A stretch of 64,000 nt of DNA, from positions 1-64,000 of the forward strand of contig CANNOC010000007.1 of assembly GCA_947507155.1 (NCBI GenBank), in the 5' to 3' direction. Under the pieces are notes generated by a model, which saw nothing but the letters and a program-made list of their open reading frames with translations, was not told the origin of the DNA and did not search any database. This DNA comes from an uncultured Collinsella sp. (lineage in GTDB: Bacteria; Actinomycetota; Coriobacteriia; Coriobacteriales; Coriobacteriaceae). The translations under genes and the position numbers were made by a program. Below, one piece after another: positions 22,912 to 31,489 of this stretch. Within the stretch, counting starts at the first letter, position 1; each line of letters begins with the position of its first letter.

Positions 22912-24333
22912 ATGGGAGCATCGGTATCGGTCGCACAGGGCGCGCCTCTTGATGCAGGCACCTACAAGGCAGACGAGGCAGCCGTCGAGCGCTTTTGCGA
23001 ATTGCTGCGCATCCCCACCGTTTCGCGTGAGAACATCGCCGAGCGCGACGATGAGCCCTTCAGCCAGTGGATTCCCACGCTTCAGCGACTTTATCCGCAT
23101 TTCTTTAAAGTCGCCGAGCTCACACGCGTCGACGACTTTGGCATGCTCCTGCGTTGGCCTGGCGCCGATTCCGCCTTGGACCCCATCGTCATGATGGCGC
23201 ATCAGGACGTCGTGCCCGTCGAGGGCCAAGACTGGAAGCACGATCCCTTTGGAGCCGAGATCTTCGACGGCGAGATCTGGGCCCGCGGATCACTCGACAC
23301 CAAGTGCATCGTCTCGGCTTTCTTCGAGGCCGCCGAGCATTTGATTGCCCAGGGCTTCGTTCCCCCGCGCGATGTCTGGTTCTTCTCGAGCGATGGCGAG
23401 GAAATCGCCGCACCTACTGCAACCCATGCAGTGCAGTGGCTTCGCGAGCATAACATCCATCCCTACATGGTGCTCGATGAGGGTGGCGCCGTGGCAACCG
23501 ACGCCCCGCTCGGCGTCACCGAACCCGTTGCCATGGTAGGCGTGTCCGAGAAGGGCCACGTCGACCTTACCGTCACGGCGCGCGCCGACGGCGGCCATGC
23601 CTCTACGCCTGCGGCAAACGATGCCTGCCGTCTTCTCTGCCGTGTATGCGAGACTATCTCGGCCAACCCCGGCAAGCCGCAGCTCACGCCCGCCGTCGAG
23701 GCCACACTGACCGAGTTGGGTGCCCGTAGCAGCGCGACGTATCAGGCAATCTTTGGCAACCTGTGGCTCACGCGCCCCGCGGTTACCAAGATCATGGCCG
23801 CCAGCCCCGAGACCTCGGCCATGCTGCGCACAACCTATGCGCTCACGCAGCTCGAAGGCTCCAATGCGCACAATGTGCTGCCACCAGTTGCTCGCGCCAA
23901 CTTCAACGTTCGCATCGCTCCGTTCGAGACCATCGCCGATGCCGTTGAGCGCGCTCGCAGGCTCGCCGCTCAGCAGTGCCGCGCCTCGGGCGTAAGCCCC
24001 GACCATGTCACCGTCGAAATCAACGAGGCGATTCCCTACACCGAGCCCGCGCCCATCTCGCCTTACGAAAACGATGCCGCCTTCAACTACATCCATCGCT
24101 GCGTGTCTGGTGTCTATCCCGAGGCCGGCTTTGCCCCCTACGTGCAGAACTCCTGCACCGACTCGCGCGAGTTCAACGAGATCTGCGGTCGCGTCTACCG
24201 CTTCTGCGGCTTTATCTACTCGGGCGAGGCACGCAAGCTCATCCATGCCGCCAACGAACGCATCGGCGTCGACGTCTACAAGCGCGGCATCGAATTCTAT
24301 GTGGCGTTTCTTGCCAACCTTGAACAACTGTAG
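22912..24333 (+). CDS. M20 family metallodipeptidase
   Basis: 473 aa. Metal ligands are visible in MMAHQDVVPV (His and the paired Asp), ARGSLDTK, SSDGEEI (catalytic Glu pair) and DEGGA. The dimerisation domain contains GGHAS. Length and order match carboxypeptidase S/M20 dipeptidases with two Zn ions, acting on small peptides in the cytoplasm. AAAGGAG precedes ATG. It follows the AcnX genes after a 110-nt gap and precedes a transporter. Peptides with proline or hydroxyproline are a plausible but unproven substrate. Confidence 0.9.
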   Translation: MGASVSVAQGAPLDAGTYKADEAAVERFCELLRIPTVSRENIAERDDEPFSQWIPTLQRLYPHFFKVAELTRVDDFGMLLRWPGADSALDPIVMMAHQDVVPVEGQDWKHDPFGAEIFDGEIWARGSLDTKCIVSAFFEAAEHLIAQGFVPPRDVWFFSSDGEEIAAPTATHAVQWLREHNIHPYMVLDEGGAVATDAPLGVTEPVAMVGVSEKGHVDLTVTARADGGHASTPAANDACRLLCRVCETISANPGKPQLTPAVEATLTELGARSSATYQAIFGNLWLTRPAVTKIMAASPETSAMLRTTYALTQLEGSNAHNVLPPVARANFNVRIAPFETIADAVERARRLAAQQCRASGVSPDHVTVEINEAIPYTEPAPISPYENDAAFNYIHRCVSGVYPEAGFAPYVQNSCTDSREFNEICGRVYRFCGFIYSGEARKLIHAANERIGVDVYKRGIEFYVAFLANLEQL

Positions 24334-24365
24334 AACGGGGGCCGATAGCGCCCCTCCCCGTTTTT
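24334..24365 (+). terminator. Terminator between the M20 peptidase and MFS genes
   Basis: AACGGGG (24334-24340) pairs with CCCCGTT (24356-24362), followed by TTT, with an inner GGCC/GCGCC pairing. It ends 20 nt before the MFS start and may reduce read-through. Confidence 0.6.
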
Positions 24366-24384
24366 ACCGACCAGGAGAACCAGC

Positions 24385-25704
24385 ATGACCCAACCAAATC
24401 TTAAGCGGGCGGCCCGGCTCGACACCAAGGCCGTCGCCCTCGCCTCCCTACCCTTTATGGGCATGATCAGTTTTTGGCAGGTCTACGACGGCATCGTTCC
24501 CAAGATGCTCACAGGGACCTTTGGCCTATCCAACTCGCTCACCGGCGCGATCATGGCCATCGATAATGTCTTTGGCCTGTTCCTGCTTCCGCTCTTTGGC
24601 ATCCTCTCGGACCGTTGCACAAGCAAACTCGGGCGCCGAACGCCCTTTATCTTGGGCGGCTCCGCGGTAGCAATGCTCTCCGTCCCGCTCATCGCGATTG
24701 CCAACAACATGGGCAGCCTACCTCTGCTCATTGGCGCGATTATCCTCACGCTTTTGGCAATATGCGCCTACCGCACCATGACGGTTGCCATCGTGGCCGA
24801 TATTACGCCTCGCCCACTGCGAACCAAGGCGGACTCGATCGAAAAGATCGTCGGCTATGCGGGAACGGGCCTTATGCTCGTCGCTATCTCGGTCATGGTT
24901 CCCAAGGCCGACAAACCCGATTATCTCCCGCTCTTTATCTTGCAGACCGCCTTTATCCTCGTGTCGGCCGTTGTCTACGGCGTCTTTGTCCGTGAGCCCG
25001 CCCTCGTCGAAAAGATGCGCGAGAAATCGCTGTCCATGGGCATCGACGAGGATCAGATTGACAAAGATGACTCCCCCGAGGCCGGCGGTAAAAATCGCAT
25101 TGCAGACGCCGGCGTACGCCGCTCCATCATCATGCTGCTCGCCGCAACGTTTTTCTATTACATGAGCTATAACGCCATGACCACCAATATCAGCCGCTAT
25201 GCCGATATGTTCTACGGCATGGAGGGCGGTTCCTATGCCATCATCAATATCGTGACGATTGCAGGCGCGCTGCTAAGCTACGTACCCCTGGCAAACCTTT
25301 CGCTCAAAATCGGCCGCAAAAAGGTCGCCCTGGGCACCGCCGTCATCATGGTTTTGTGCCCCACGCTTCTTTGGCTGGCACCCGGCTTCTCGCCCGTGTT
25401 GTACGGGGTCTTTTTGTTGATGGGCGTCGCGCTGGGCGGCGTGGACCTGTGCGTGTACACGATGATTCTGGAGTGTTGCAGCTCCCAAAGCGTGGGCCGC
25501 TACTCCGGTTACTACTACACCGTGAGCATGGCGGCTCAGGTGGCGACGCCGATTCTCTCCGGCATCGTTATGGACGTGGCGCCGTCGATGCTCTTCGCCT
25601 ACATCACGGCAATGGGCATGATTATGGCCGCGAGCATTGCCGCCGCCAAGCACGGCGACGCCATCTTGATCGACGAGGTCGCTCGCCGCGAGGCAGCCGA
25701 GTAG
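24385..25704 (+). CDS. MFS (GPH/SLC45-like) transporter
   Basis: 439 aa, about 12 hydrophobic segments. The MFS loop motif appears as GILSDRCTSKLGRRTPFILGG after the second helix, as in glycoside-pentoside-hexuronide/SLC45-type carriers. A charged central loop (EKMREKSLSMGIDEDQIDKDD) separates the two halves. CAGGAGA precedes ATG. It is the last gene of the flavoprotein-AcnX-M20 run and may import the substrate of that pathway. Solute identity cannot be read. Confidence 0.85.
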   Translation: MTQPNLKRAARLDTKAVALASLPFMGMISFWQVYDGIVPKMLTGTFGLSNSLTGAIMAIDNVFGLFLLPLFGILSDRCTSKLGRRTPFILGGSAVAMLSVPLIAIANNMGSLPLLIGAIILTLLAICAYRTMTVAIVADITPRPLRTKADSIEKIVGYAGTGLMLVAISVMVPKADKPDYLPLFILQTAFILVSAVVYGVFVREPALVEKMREKSLSMGIDEDQIDKDDSPEAGGKNRIADAGVRRSIIMLLAATFFYYMSYNAMTTNISRYADMFYGMEGGSYAIINIVTIAGALLSYVPLANLSLKIGRKKVALGTAVIMVLCPTLLWLAPGFSPVLYGVFLLMGVALGGVDLCVYTMILECCSSQSVGRYSGYYYTVSMAAQVATPILSGIVMDVAPSMLFAYITAMGMIMAASIAAAKHGDAILIDEVARREAAE

Positions 25705-25728
25705 AAGTGCACGCCAATATTGAGCAAT

Positions 25729-25769
25729 GGAGCCGGATGGGGGTATTTCCCATCCGGCTCCATTTTTTC
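25729..25769 (+). terminator. Strong terminator after the MFS gene
   Basis: GGAGCCGGATGGG (25729-25741) pairs with CCCATCCGGCTCC, followed by ATTTTTTC. Confidence 0.92.
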
Positions 25770-25792
25770 ATCCTCAAGAGGCTCGTCGAAGC

Positions 25793-26116
25793 CTACCCCA
25801 CCGTGACGGATTCCCCGGTAAAGGCACTGATCATCAACAGGACAAAGAACACCAGGTAGCTGACACTCAGCAGGTACGCAATGATCAGAAAGAAGACCCA
25901 TCCGACATTGGTCTTGCCATCGGCACGACGTTGCTCGCGAGAGCGGCAAAGCCAAATCGTCACGCCAATGGCCACAATCAACAGCACAAGTGCCGCTGCG
26001 GCCAGTCCAGCAAGCGCAAACATCACGCCAATGCTCACAGCAATAACCGGGAGCAGCAGCAAGCCGCACCCGCACCCACCAGGACTGTACACGGCAGTCT
26101 GTCGGCGTCGTTCCAT
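25793..26116 (-). CDS. Small four-helix membrane protein of unknown function
   Basis: 107 aa from ATG 26116 with GGAG five bases upstream; a GTG two codons earlier is possible. The start MERRRQTAVYSPGGCGCG is cysteine/glycine rich. Two hydrophobic segments follow (LLLLPVIAVSIGVMFALAG, AAALVLLIVAIGVTIWL), then a charged loop and a third long hydrophobic stretch (GWVFFLIIAYLLSVSYLVFF). No family is recognised. It stands alone, 29 nt downstream of higA on the same strand, so it may be read from the higBA promoter. Confidence 0.6.
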   Translation of the reverse strand: MERRRQTAVYSPGGCGCGLLLLPVIAVSIGVMFALAGLAAAALVLLIVAIGVTIWLCRSREQRRADGKTNVGWVFFLIIAYLLSVSYLVFFVLLMISAFTGESVTVG

Positions 26117-26145
26117 CGTCACTCCAACCTCAACATCTTTGAGCG

Positions 26146-26487
26146 CTACAGCGCAACGGCCTGCTGAACGGGAACGATCTTATCCAGTTCCGGTTCGATG
26201 CGCCTCTTCTCTGCCTCGAGATCAAACGCCATCTGGGCTCGAAGCCAGTAGCCATCCATCAGGCCAAAGTAGCGGCAAAGGCGAAGGTCGGTGTCGGCCG
26301 TCACGCGACGCCTTCCCAAGATAATCTGCCCAATGCGTTGAGCCGGAATCCCGGTCTCCTTAGCAAGGCGATATTGAGAAATGCCCATAGGGGCAAGAAA
26401 TTCCTCTTTGAGAAGCTCGCCAGGAGTCACCGGCGGCAGCAAATCAGACGCAGTCTCATCACTTGTGATAATCGACGATTTCGACAT
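26146..26487 (-). CDS. higA: HigA-type antitoxin
   Basis: 113 aa from ATG 26487, which lies inside the toxin gene; the longer ORF reading is not needed. The XRE helix-turn-helix (LLKEEFLAPMGISQYRLAKE, IPAQRIGQIILGRRRVTADT) is typical of HigA/VapI antitoxins that follow their toxin. It neutralises HigB and represses the operon. The 29-nt overlap with higB means coupled translation. The Met start in the overlapped region has GGGGATGG upstream. Confidence 0.88.
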   Translation of the reverse strand: MSKSSIITSDETASDLLPPVTPGELLKEEFLAPMGISQYRLAKETGIPAQRIGQIILGRRRVTADTDLRLCRYFGLMDGYWLRAQMAFDLEAEKRRIEPELDKIVPVQQAVAL

Positions 26488-26740
26488 TCCAAGCCATCCC
26501 CTGTCTCCACTCAAAACAGACCCGATAGCGCTCATTGACACGGATACTATATTGACCGGCGCGATCGCCCTTCAACGCTTCAAGACGATTGCCTGGCGGA
26601 ACGCGAAGATCATCAAGCGAAGCGCAGATCTGCAGTTGGCGAATCTTCCTCAAGGCGACCCGCTCAAAAGGAATGAACTTCCTAATCCGCACACCCATTG
26701 CAAAGCGTTCAGTGTCTTCATCTTTATATGATGCAATCAT
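26459..26740 (-). CDS. higB: HigB/RelE-type toxin
   Basis: 93 aa. The sequence RLEALKGDRAGQYSIRVNER and YRVCFEW is the classical HigB/RelE signature of ribosome-dependent mRNA interferases. The toxin-first gene order with the antitoxin overlapping downstream is typical of higBA. AAGG lies before ATG. An ACGTTAATAACGT palindrome between the -10 TATAAT and the start is a likely autoregulatory operator. The module is complete. Confidence 0.9.
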   Translation of the reverse strand: MIASYKDEDTERFAMGVRIRKFIPFERVALRKIRQLQICASLDDLRVPPGNRLEALKGDRAGQYSIRVNERYRVCFEWRQGMAWNVEIVDYHK

Positions 26741-26751
26741 AGTATCGCCTT

Positions 26752-26797
26752 ACGTTAATAACGTCAAACGTTTCTATAGAGCTACATCTCTATTATA
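26752..26797 (-). promoter_or_regulatory. higBA promoter and operator
   Basis: On the minus strand a consensus TATAAT (26792-26797) is followed by the palindrome ACGTTAATAACGT (26752-26764) just before the higB ribosome site. This is the expected place for HigA/HigBA repression. Confidence 0.6.
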
Positions 26798-26840
26798 GCG
26801 TACATCTGTTCGTATTTTCGAGAAGATGCGTCCCCGTCGA

Positions 26841-28028
26841 CTAACAAAGCAAAAGCAATCGTTTGTAGACATCGAGGCCCTTGAGCAAAATTTCCTCATC
26901 AAAGAGCATGGTATCAGTGTGAAGAGCGCTCATCGCATAGGCTGGGCAGCCGTCTGCGTCGATCGGGTTTTCTTGCGCCTCCGGCACGCCCGTGCCCAGC
27001 AGGAAGAACACGCCCGGCAGATGGCGCTGATAGAAGGCGAAGTCCTCGGCAATCAGCAAAGGCTCATCTACGAGCTGTAGCTCGGGCAAGGCGGGCGCGA
27101 CATTGACAAACAACTCGGGGTCGTTGTCGACCGGCGGATAGCCCTCGGCAAAGTCAAGATCGTACGTGCAGCCCGTTGCAGCGCATGCCTCATCAAGCAC
27201 GCGGCGCACGCACTCACGCGCACGGTCGAACATGTCGTCCGTAAACACACGCAGACTGCCGGCAACATGGGCCTCCCCCGCCACCGCATTGCAAACCGTA
27301 CCGGCCTGCAGCAGACCAAACTTGCCGATACAGGGCTCGTCGGTGCCCAGCTCGTCCATCAGCTCGCGTTCGGCAACCAAAAACTTTGCTGCCGCCAGTG
27401 CCGCATCGTGCGACTCCTCAACCGGCACACCATAGGTCTTAGCAATATGGATGCTCGTACCGTGAATATGGATATGCGTCTCGCTCGAACGCGCCAGCAG
27501 CGGACCGGAACAACTCGCCAACGTGCCGGCAGGCAGATCGGGCCACACATGGAAGCCAAAAATTCGGTCGACCCCGTAGCGCTCGAACACGCCGCTCTCG
27601 CACACCGTCTTGGCGCCACCGGTCGTTTCCTCGGCCGGCTGGAACACAAAGAGCACGTTGCGCTTGATGGCACCCGGCTGCTCGCGAATCGTACGGTCGA
27701 CATACGTCGCGGCGGCAAGTGCCATGGCCATATGTCCATCGTGTCCGCAAGCGTGCATCTTTCCGGGATGCGTCGAGGCAAAGACCGCACCCGTCGCCTC
27801 CGCGATGGGCAGGGCGTCCATGTCGGCGCGAATCGCCGTGGCATGCGTGGCACCAACGCCAGCGTCGAAGAAAGCGCAGACGCAGCTGGGGCACGGATGG
27901 GTCACTTCGCAGGTGAGTGGTGCCAACACGCCCTCGATATAGGCTATTGTTTGAGGAAGATCGAAATCGAGCTCCGGAATGCGATGCAGGTCGCGACGAT
28001 AGCGACGAAGTTCTTGGAGCTCGGTCAT
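26841..28028 (-). CDS. M20 amidohydrolase, candidate N-acetyl-diaminopimelate deacetylase
   Basis: 395 aa from ATG 28028 (AAAGGATCC upstream); the longer ORF extends into the riboswitch region and is not real. The start LQELRRYRRDLHRIPELDFD and the metal motifs AIRADMDALPI, HACGHDGHMAMAL and FQPAEETTGGAK identify the aminoacylase/YkuR/hippurate hydrolase group. It is divergent from the riboswitch-controlled DAP genes, which include the acetyl-branch enzyme dapH. That branch needs an N-acetyl-DAP deacetylase, so this is a good candidate, although an IAA-amino acid or hippurate hydrolase is not excluded. Confidence 0.8.
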   Translation of the reverse strand: MTELQELRRYRRDLHRIPELDFDLPQTIAYIEGVLAPLTCEVTHPCPSCVCAFFDAGVGATHATAIRADMDALPIAEATGAVFASTHPGKMHACGHDGHMAMALAAATYVDRTIREQPGAIKRNVLFVFQPAEETTGGAKTVCESGVFERYGVDRIFGFHVWPDLPAGTLASCSGPLLARSSETHIHIHGTSIHIAKTYGVPVEESHDAALAAAKFLVAERELMDELGTDEPCIGKFGLLQAGTVCNAVAGEAHVAGSLRVFTDDMFDRARECVRRVLDEACAATGCTYDLDFAEGYPPVDNDPELFVNVAPALPELQLVDEPLLIAEDFAFYQRHLPGVFFLLGTGVPEAQENPIDADGCPAYAMSALHTDTMLFDEEILLKGLDVYKRLLLLC

Positions 28029-28177
28029 AAAGGATCCTTTCATGGGGCATTTCCATTCACACAATATTGTGATGCAAAATTGTGACGCCCTTGTTTCTAG
28101 CATATCCCTGCATTTTTTAAACGTTATATACGAATACTCTTGTTTGGTAAAGTGCAACGTGGTAGGGTCGTTACCAC

Positions 28178-28316
28178 TTGATAGAGGCGCGGGCACGAAG
28201 AACCGCGGGCGAGCCGGCAGGCTTTGACCCCGTGGGGAGGCGAAACCCGCCGAACTGGGCTTTTCGGGCACGAACAACCTGGTGGGCCTACGGGAAACAC
28301 CCGCAGGACTGTCTGC
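28178..28316 (+). promoter_or_regulatory. Lysine riboswitch (L box)
   Basis: Conserved L-box elements occur in order: GATAGAGGCGCG (28180-28191), GAAGA, GGGGAGGCGAAACCCGCCGAA (about 28234-28254, positions only approximate), CTGGGCTTTTCGGGC, and GGACTGTC closing P1 with GATAG. Free lysine should switch off the downstream lysA-dapA-dapB-dapH genes. A GTGGTA/TACCAC hairpin lies directly upstream (28159-28177). Confidence 0.88.
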
Positions 28317-28329
28317 AGCAATGCGGGAG

Positions 28330-28397
28330 CGCTATCCGGACATTGGGTCCACGCTATGCGGATTCGATGCGCAGATGGCGCCGTCTGGATAGCGAGG
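28330..28397 (+). promoter_or_regulatory. Expression platform of the lysine riboswitch
   Basis: CGCTATCCGGAC (28330-28341) pairs with GTCTGGATAGCG (28383-28394). The second arm runs into the ribosome site GAGG (28394-28397). No T-run follows, so control is more likely at translation than at termination. Alternative pairing with the P1 3' strand was not worked out. With the riboswitch this fills the 379-nt gap between the M20 gene and lysA. Confidence 0.55.
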
Positions 28398-28407
28398 TTT
28401 ACGGGAC

Positions 28408-30717
28408 ATGGCATTGACCCCCAACGAGGCATATGCGGCCAAGCAGCCGTTTGTGGACAAGGAGACACTCGAGCATATCGTCGAGCAGTTCCCCACGCCG
28501 TTTCATCTATACGACGAGGCGGGCGTCCGCCGCAACATGCAAGAAGTGCGCGACGCCTTTGCATGGAACCCGGGCTTTAAGGAATACTTTGCCGTCAAGG
28601 CCAACCCCAACCCGGCGCTCATCTCCATTCTCAACGAATACGGCTGCGGCTGCGATTGCTCGAGCTATACCGAGCTCATGATCGCCCGCTCGCTGGGCAT
28701 CACGGGACACGACATCATGTTCTCTTCCAACGACACGCCGGCTGCCGACTTTGAGCTCGCCAACAAGCTGGGTGCCATCGTCAACTTTGACGACATCAGC
28801 CACATCGAGTTCTTTGAGCGTGTTGCGGGGCCCATCCCCAAAACGGTCAGCTGCCGCTTTAATCCAGGCGGCCTGTTCCAGCTCTCCAACGGCATCATGG
28901 ATAACCCCGGCGACTCCAAATACGGCATGACCACCGAGCAGCTCTTTGAGGCTTTCCGCATGCTCAAGGCCAAGGGCGCCGAGAATTTTGGCATCCATGC
29001 CTTCCTTGCCAGCAACACCGTCACCAACGACTACTACCCCAAGCTCGCGCGCATCCTCTTTGAGCTTGCCGTGCGCCTGGAGCGCGAGACCGGTGCACAT
29101 GTCGCCTTCATCAATCTGTCCGGCGGCGTCGGCATCCCCTATCTGCCCGAGCAGCAGGCCAACGACATTCACGCCATCGGCGAGGGGGTGCACGCGGCCT
29201 ACGACGAAATCCTGGTTCCCGCCGGTATGGGCGATGTGGCCATCTGCACCGAGATGGGCCGCTTTATGATGGGGCCCTACGGCTGCCTGGTCACCAAGGC
29301 TATCCACGAAAAGCAGATCTACAAGGACTATATCGGTGTCGACGCAAGCGCCGTCGATCTGATCCGTCCTGCCATGTACGGCGCCTACCACCACATTACG
29401 GTAATGGGTCAGCCGGGTGGCGACGACAAGACCACAGCGCCCGTCACGGACACCTACGACATCACGGGCAACCTATGCGAGAACAACGACAAGTTCGCCA
29501 TCGATCGCGAGCTACCGCAGATCGACATGGGCGATGTGCTCGTGATCCACGATACCGGCGCGCATGGCTACTCCATGGGCTACAACTACAACGGACGGCT
29601 GCGCTCCGCCGAGGTCCTGCTGCGTCCCGATGGCTCAGCCGACCTCATCCGCCGCGCCGAGCGCCCGGGCGATTATTTTGCCACGCTCGACGTGCTGCCG
29701 AGCGGCCGAGAGCTGCTGGCCAAGTCGCGCGCCGAAAGTGCCCGCCGTCGCGCCCAAGACGAGCGCCTGATAGTCGCCGCTCAATGGAACAAACGCATCC
29801 AGATCGCGGACGCGAAGGAGAAGAACATGGACATCCGCAATCTCGAGGGCTCAATCGTCGCCCTTGTTACGCCGTTTAAAAAGGACGGCAGCGTCGACTT
29901 TGACGCACTCGAGCGCCTTATCGATTTCCACCTGCAAAACGGCACCGACGCCATCCTCACCCTGGGCACCACCGGCGAGAGCGCCACGATGACCGACGAC
30001 GAGGACAACTCCGTTGTCGCCGCAGTGGTCAGGCAAGTTGCAGGACGCATCCCCGTCATCGCCGGCTCGGGCTCCAACTCCACGCAGACCATGCTCACCA
30101 AGTCGCTCACCTACCAGGGCCTGGGCGCCGACGGCCTGCTGCTCATTACCCCCTACTACAACAAGTCCAACGAAGAGGGCATCTACCAGCACTTTAAGAC
30201 CGTCGCCGATGCCGTGGACATCCCCTGCATCCTGTACAACATCCCCGGCCGTTGCGGCTGCGGCATCAGCGAGCGCAACGTAGAGCGCCTGGCCGCACAT
30301 CCCAACATCATGGGTATTAAGGAAGCCTCGGGCAACGTCGCCTACGCGGCCAAGATCGCCCACCTGCTGTCCGACGACTTCCGCATGTACTCGGGCGAGG
30401 ACGCCCTCACCGTGCCGCTCATGAGCCTGGGCGCTTCGGGCACCATCAGCGTGTGGGCCGACGTTCAGCCGCAGCTCGTGCACGACATGTGCCGCGCCTA
30501 TCTGGACGGCGACGTGGAGCGCGCCCGCGATATCCAGATTGCCGGCCAGCCGCTCATCAATGCCCTCTTTAGCGAGGTCAACCCCATCCCCGTCAAGGAA
30601 GCACTCGCCCAGATGGGTATGATCGAGGCAAACTACCGCATGCCGCTGCGCCCCATGGCAGACGACACGCGCTCCGCACTTACCGATGCTCTGAAAGGAG
30701 CTGGTCTGCTTGATTAA
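28408..30717 (+). CDS. lysA-dapA: In-frame LysA-DapA polypeptide: diaminopimelate decarboxylase + 4-hydroxy-tetrahydrodipicolinate synthase
   Basis: 769 aa with no stop between two complete enzymes. LysA part (1 to about 440): PLP Lys in FAVKANPNP (K64), LSGGVGIPY and the C-terminal MYGAYHH and GAHGYSMGYNYNGRLRS motifs. After a basic, Ala/Arg-rich linker, DapA begins at M474: LEGSIVALVTPFKKDGSVD, LGTTGES, YNIPGRCG and GIKEASGN with the Schiff-base Lys near 638. DapA commits aspartate semialdehyde to DAP and LysA makes lysine from DAP, so first and last steps share one frame. A good internal ribosome site suggests DapA may also be made separately. Confidence 0.88.
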   Translation: MALTPNEAYAAKQPFVDKETLEHIVEQFPTPFHLYDEAGVRRNMQEVRDAFAWNPGFKEYFAVKANPNPALISILNEYGCGCDCSSYTELMIARSLGITGHDIMFSSNDTPAADFELANKLGAIVNFDDISHIEFFERVAGPIPKTVSCRFNPGGLFQLSNGIMDNPGDSKYGMTTEQLFEAFRMLKAKGAENFGIHAFLASNTVTNDYYPKLARILFELAVRLERETGAHVAFINLSGGVGIPYLPEQQANDIHAIGEGVHAAYDEILVPAGMGDVAICTEMGRFMMGPYGCLVTKAIHEKQIYKDYIGVDASAVDLIRPAMYGAYHHITVMGQPGGDDKTTAPVTDTYDITGNLCENNDKFAIDRELPQIDMGDVLVIHDTGAHGYSMGYNYNGRLRSAEVLLRPDGSADLIRRAERPGDYFATLDVLPSGRELLAKSRAESARRRAQDERLIVAAQWNKRIQIADAKEKNMDIRNLEGSIVALVTPFKKDGSVDFDALERLIDFHLQNGTDAILTLGTTGESATMTDDEDNSVVAAVVRQVAGRIPVIAGSGSNSTQTMLTKSLTYQGLGADGLLLITPYYNKSNEEGIYQHFKTVADAVDIPCILYNIPGRCGCGISERNVERLAAHPNIMGIKEASGNVAYAAKIAHLLSDDFRMYSGEDALTVPLMSLGASGTISVWADVQPQLVHDMCRAYLDGDVERARDIQIAGQPLINALFSEVNPIPVKEALAQMGMIEANYRMPLRPMADDTRSALTDALKGAGLLD
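29815..29829 (+). promoter_or_regulatory. Internal ribosome site and ATG for the DapA part
   Basis: AAGGAG (29815-29820), a 6-nt spacer and ATG (29827-29829), exactly where DapA homologues begin. This permits a free 296-aa DapA besides the read-through LysA-DapA product. It suggests the two genes once had a stop between them. Confidence 0.75.
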
Positions 30718-31450
30718 GACCGTCATTATGGGAACGGGCCGCATGGGCTCGCTCATCCGCACCACCGCCGAGGGCATTGTCAACACCGCTGGAGAGCCCG
30801 TTTTTGACATCGTCGCCCAGATCGGCTTCGACTTGTCCGAGCTCGAGAGCGCACCGGCCGCCGATGTAATCATCGACTTCTCGAACGTCGTGACCTTCGA
30901 TGCCGTTGTCGCCTATGTCGAGCGCACGGGTGCCGCACTCGTTTCCGGCACCACGGGCTATACGCCCGAGCAGGTGGATCGCCTGCGCGAGCTGGGTCAG
31001 AACGCCCGTGTTATGCACTCGGGCAACTACTCTATCGGTATCGCCGCCCTGCGCCATCTGGTTGCCCAGGCCACGCGCGAGCTGCCCGGCTTTGACTGCG
31101 AAATCGTCGAGACGCACCATAATCAAAAGGTCGACGCCCCCAGCGGCACTGCCAAGTTGTTGCTCGACGCCGTCGTCGAAGCTGAGCCCGAGGCAGGCTA
31201 CCACCCCGTCTACGGACGCGAGGGCATGTGCGGAGCGCGCGACCCCAAGGAGATCGGCATGCACTCGCTGCGCGGCGGCACCGTCGCCGGCGTGCACGAG
31301 GTGAGTTTCTTTGGCCAGGACGAGGAGGTCACGCTCACCCACCGCGCCACGAGCCGTCAGATCTTCGTCAACGGCGCCTTGGCAGCCGCGCAGAAGCTCG
31401 TCACCCGCGAACCCGGCTTCTACACCTTCGACCAGGTCATGTTCGCCTAA
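30710..31450 (+). CDS. dapB: 4-hydroxy-tetrahydrodipicolinate reductase
   Basis: 246 aa starting at TTG 30710, which overlaps the lysA-dapA stop by 8 nt, with AAAGGAG at 30693. The NAD(P) motif is IMGTGRMGSL; the catalytic region is ETHHNQKVDAPSGTAK (His pair and Lys), and RGGTVAGVHEV is conserved. It reduces the DapA product to tetrahydrodipicolinate. Translation is probably coupled to dapA. Confidence 0.95.
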   Translation: MIKTVIMGTGRMGSLIRTTAEGIVNTAGEPVFDIVAQIGFDLSELESAPAADVIIDFSNVVTFDAVVAYVERTGAALVSGTTGYTPEQVDRLRELGQNARVMHSGNYSIGIAALRHLVAQATRELPGFDCEIVETHHNQKVDAPSGTAKLLLDAVVEAEPEAGYHPVYGREGMCGARDPKEIGMHSLRGGTVAGVHEVSFFGQDEEVTLTHRATSRQIFVNGALAAAQKLVTREPGFYTFDQVMFA

Positions 31451-31489
31451 CTAGTTATCAACCATACCCCCTCAAAGGAGAGACAGCAT

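Noticed and set aside
28029-28277. 83-residue N-terminal extension of the M20 amidohydrolase
   Set aside because: It runs into the region of the divergent riboswitch, and ATG 28028 has AAAGGA upstream and starts at the family's usual position.
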